A DNA stretch of 64,000 nucleotides from Mycobacterium sp. SMC-4 (lineage in GTDB: Bacteria > Actinomycetota > Actinomycetes > Mycobacteriales > Mycobacteriaceae), in NCBI RefSeq assembly GCF_025263265.1, contig NZ_CP079869.1:5332001-5396000 (forward strand), given 5' to 3'. This document shows positions 61,689 through 64,000 of the stretch, in pieces. The notes below the pieces were generated by a model. The model was not told the origin of the DNA. It did no database searches and worked only from the letters and a program-made list of their open reading frames with translations. Every line of letters starts with the position of its first letter. Positions within the stretch are counted from its first letter, which is position 1. A program made the position numbers and the translations under genes.

Positions 61689-63503
61689 TCAACTCAGGTG
61701 GTGAACCTCCTGCAGTCCGTACACCGGGGTGGGGATGCCTTGGTGACGCGCCTTGAGTTGCAGAGCCAAGTACAGCGAATAATGCCGCGACTGGTGCAGA
61801 TTGCCACCGTGGAACCAGAGGTTGTCTTGCTGGGTCGGCTTCCACATGTTGCGCTGCTCGCCCTCCCACGGGCCCGGGTCCTTCGTGGTGTCCGAGCCCA
61901 GACCCCACACCTTGCCGACCTTGTCGGCCACCTCCTGGCCGATCAGGTCGGCCGCCCAGCCGTTCATCGAGCCGTATCCGGTAGCGTAGACCACGACATC
62001 GGCGGGTAATTCGGTGCCGTCGGCCAACACCACCGAGTTCTCGGTGAGGTGATCCACCTGACCGTGGGCCAGCTTGATCCGACCGTCGGCCACCAGCTCA
62101 CAGGCCCCGACGTCGATGTAGTAGCCCGAGCCGCGGCGCAGGTACTTCATGAACAGACCCGACCCGTCGTCGCCCCAGTCCAGCTCGAACCCCGCTGCGG
62201 TCAGCCGGTCGTAGAAGTCCTTGTCGCGTTCGCGCATCCGGTCATAGAGCGGGATCTGGAACTCATGCATGATCCGATAGGGCAGCGAGGCGAACGTCAG
62301 GTCGGCTTTCTCGGTGGTCATTCCCGCCGCCAGCGCACGCTCGGAGTACAGATCGCCCAACCCGATGTCCATCAGCGTGTCCGACTTGACGATGTGGGTC
62401 GAGGACCGCTGCACCATCGTCACGTCGACGCCGTTCTCGTACAACGCTTTACATATGTCGTGGGCAGAGTTGTTGGATCCGATGACCACCGCCCGCTTGC
62501 CCACGTAGGCATCCGGGCCCGGGTGGGCACTGGAATGGTGCTGGTCGCCGGTGAACACCTCCTGGCCCGGTAGCGTCGGCACGTTGGGCTTGCCCGACAT
62601 GCCGGTGGCCAGCACCAGATGGGTCGGATGCAGGGCCAGGTGTTCACCGTCGCGGTCCACCTCGACCGTCCAGGTCTTGGTCTCGTCGTCGAAGGACGCC
62701 GACAGGCACGTCGTCTTCGGCCAATACGGCACTTCCATCACCCGCGTGTAGAACTCCAGCCAGTCGCCGATCTTGTCTTTCGGAGCGAACACCGGCCAGT
62801 TCTGCGGGAAGGGCAGATACGGCAGGTGGTCGTACCAGACCGGGTCGTGCAGGCACAGCGACTTGTAGCGCTTGCGCCACTGATCACCCGGCCGTTCGTG
62901 GCGGTCCACGACAAGAGCAGGCACCTGCAGCTGCCGCAGCCGCGCCCCCAGGGCGATGCCACCCTGGCCACCGCCGACCACCAACACGTAGGGCTGTGTC
63001 GTGTAGCCGAGCGCCGCCTCTTCCTCGGCACGCTTCTCGGCCCACGACCGCGGGTCGGGATCGTCTCCGTGCACCGCACCCAGCACGCGAGACGGGCCCA
63101 TCGGCTCCTCGTGTCCCTTGAGTTCGCGCAGCGTGGTCAGGAAGGTCCAGGCTTGTTCGCCCTTGAGTCGGAGATGACCGAGGCCGCGTCCGGCCGCGGT
63201 CTCGAACTCGATGAATGCCGACGTCACGTCCCCGTCAACGGTCGGTTCCTCGGTGGTCCTGAAGCTCGACGGGTCGGTACCGGCCAGCCGGTCGGAGAGC
63301 ATGTGGGCGATCTGACCGCGCCCCTCGACGGTCTTGATGTTCCAGGTGAACGCAACCAAATCGCGCCAGAAACTGTCGGTGGCGAACATCGCCACGGCGC
63401 GATCGACGTCGCGTACCGCCAGAGCGGCTTCGAAGTCCGCCAGCCAAGCGTCCACCCGCTGCTGCGGTGAGCGGGCGGTGGTGGGTTGGAGTGTCTGTGT
63501 CAT
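61689..63503 (-). CDS. Flavin-containing monooxygenase with N-terminal SnoaL-like domain
   Basis: A 604-residue group B FMO. Residues 14-125 look like an NTF2/SnoaL-like domain, the FAD motif GGGQGG is at 177-182, a second Rossmann motif (GSNNSA) binds NADPH, and ATG-type motif YATGYGS follows. Such enzymes oxidise ketones or N/S compounds. ATG 63503 is chosen over 63578, which adds a non-conserved tail across the regulatory region. It is divergent from the zinc dehydrogenase gene; together they suggest ketone or diol catabolism. Confidence 0.85.
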   Translation of the reverse strand: MTQTLQPTTARSPQQRVDAWLADFEAALAVRDVDRAVAMFATDSFWRDLVAFTWNIKTVEGRGQIAHMLSDRLAGTDPSSFRTTEEPTVDGDVTSAFIEFETAAGRGLGHLRLKGEQAWTFLTTLRELKGHEEPMGPSRVLGAVHGDDPDPRSWAEKRAEEEAALGYTTQPYVLVVGGGQGGIALGARLRQLQVPALVVDRHERPGDQWRKRYKSLCLHDPVWYDHLPYLPFPQNWPVFAPKDKIGDWLEFYTRVMEVPYWPKTTCLSASFDDETKTWTVEVDRDGEHLALHPTHLVLATGMSGKPNVPTLPGQEVFTGDQHHSSAHPGPDAYVGKRAVVIGSNNSAHDICKALYENGVDVTMVQRSSTHIVKSDTLMDIGLGDLYSERALAAGMTTEKADLTFASLPYRIMHEFQIPLYDRMRERDKDFYDRLTAAGFELDWGDDGSGLFMKYLRRGSGYYIDVGACELVADGRIKLAHGQVDHLTENSVVLADGTELPADVVVYATGYGSMNGWAADLIGQEVADKVGKVWGLGSDTTKDPGPWEGEQRNMWKPTQQDNLWFHGGNLHQSRHYSLYLALQLKARHQGIPTPVYGLQEVHHLS

Positions 63504-63538
63504 GTGACCCAGGGCACACCCGGGCGCCCAGGCGCCGC

Positions 63539-63621
63539 AAGGGTTGCACCGGGTTGCACATCTCGTGATGGTGACCATCGGAAGCGCACCGAAACCAAAG
63601 ATGCAACGGTCTGCAACCCTT
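63539..63621. promoter_or_regulatory. Symmetric TTGCA half-sites between divergent catabolic genes
   Basis: GGGTTGCA occurs twice in direct repeat (63541-63548, 63551-63558), 10 bases apart, and TGCAAC occurs twice inverted (63602-63607, 63612-63617), also 10 bases apart. The outer arms AAGGGTTGCA and TGCAACCCTT (63539-63548, 63612-63621) are perfect mirrors. A regulator with two dimers on the same helix face would fit. Confidence 0.5.
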
Positions 63622-63655
63622 TCGCGTTGTGGTCGCGGTCACATACACAGGTCTC

Positions 63656-64000
63656 ATGAGAGCTGCGGTGTACCACGGTCCGAACAAGCTGGAGATCGCC
63701 GACGTCGAGGAGCCGACACCCACGCCGGGCACCGTGAAGGTCAAGGTCGGCTACAACGGCATCTGCGGAACCGATCTGCATGAGTATTACGCCGGTCCGA
63801 TCTTCGTGCCCACCGAGCCACATCCGCTGACACACCGGCAGATGCCACTGGTGATGGGGCATGAATTCGCCGGCGTCATCACCGACGTCGGCGCCGAGGT
63901 GAAGGGCTGGAGCGCAGGTGATCGGGTCGCGATCGAGCCGATCTACCGGTGTGGCCGCTGCGCTCCGTGCCGGGCGGGCAACTACAACATCTGCGTGCAG
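63656..64000 (+). CDS. Zinc-dependent alcohol dehydrogenase (butanediol dehydrogenase-like), truncated by window end
   Basis: The first 115 residues of a medium-chain dehydrogenase. The catalytic zinc ligands Cys37 (GICGTD) and His69-Glu70 (GHEF), and the structural zinc Cys99, Cys102, Cys105, Cys113 (CGRCAPCRAGNYNIC) are present. The sequence MRAAVYHGPNKLEIADVEEP and HEYYAGPIFVPT is typical of 2,3-butanediol dehydrogenases. The remainder lies past 64000. It is divergent from the FMO gene. Confidence 0.88.
   Translation, partial: MRAAVYHGPNKLEIADVEEPTPTPGTVKVKVGYNGICGTDLHEYYAGPIFVPTEPHPLTHRQMPLVMGHEFAGVITDVGAEVKGWSAGDRVAIEPIYRCGRCAPCRAGNYNICVQ

Overview
The window is 64 kb of high-GC, gene-dense actinobacterial DNA, almost certainly from a rapidly growing non-tuberculous mycobacterium (Mycolicibacterium type). 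The evidence is protein content: a non-canonical mycobacterial methylenetetrahydrofolate reductase, a wax ester synthase/DGAT, DUF4333 and other lipoproteins with proline-rich linkers, a KasA/KasB-like ketosynthase, a cutinase, a CelA1-like GH6 protein, frequent GTG starts and possible leaderless genes. I saw no rRNA, tRNA, CRISPR array, insertion sequence, phage gene or base-composition break, so this looks like ordinary chromosome.

Layout. 1-2.8 kb (minus): MTHFR-like gene, VOC protein and the start of hrpA, which runs off the left edge. 3-14.8 kb (plus): lipoprotein, SelO, WS/DGAT, a secreted Gly-rich repeat protein, amidohydrolase, CobW-type metallochaperone, DUF2237, DUF4333 lipoprotein, MOSC, MscS channel and an APH-like kinase. 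14.8-18.8 kb (minus): secreted protein, NUDIX, a ketosynthase with Asp in place of the catalytic Cys, and a ferritin-like protein. 19-21.4 kb: a heme-oxygenase-like diiron protein, a CDGSH-like protein coupled to a methyltransferase, and a Cys-rich metallothionein-like protein. 21.5-26.5 kb: cutinase, PfpI, SDR, DUF4383, and a MarR-MFS pair.

26.7-29.8 kb is the most distinctive locus: three translationally coupled genes for a PAS-GAF-SpoIIE phosphatase, a CarH-like cobalamin-binding protein and a STAS anti-anti-sigma protein. This looks like an input branch of a partner-switching pathway. Several genes in the window carry candidate promoters of the SigF form GTTT-N15/16-GGGTAx, which makes SigF a plausible, unproven output.

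29.8-44.4 kb holds an epimerase, an NDH-2-like oxidoreductase, a thioesterase with a hydroxyacid-oxoacid transhydrogenase, a sulfotransferase-DUF1214 pair behind an operator-like repeat, an SDR, an acyltransferase-SRPBCC pair, a diguanylate cyclase, a beta-lactamase-fold lipoprotein and an amidase. At 44.4-45.4 kb a guanidine-III riboswitch candidate precedes two SMR transporter genes and a tiny coupled ORF. 45.4-54.5 kb has an SQR-like paralogue lacking one cysteine, MOSC, GH6, pirin, a TspO-like protein, an ArsR-AHSA1 pair with a perfect 24-bp palindrome, ThrE and an MHS-family transporter.

54.5-61.3 kb is a reactive sulfur detoxification island: thioredoxin, sulfide:quinone oxidoreductase and persulfide dioxygenase-rhodanese face rhodanese, TauE/SafE, a CstR-like regulator, DUF302 and a second MBL-rhodanese protein. 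Five ATACCC/GGGTAT-type palindromes, four in the divergent promoter and one before the regulator, tie the two arms together. The right edge has a DUF202 protein, a flavin monooxygenase and a truncated zinc alcohol dehydrogenase, the last two divergent around a symmetric set of TTGCA half-sites.
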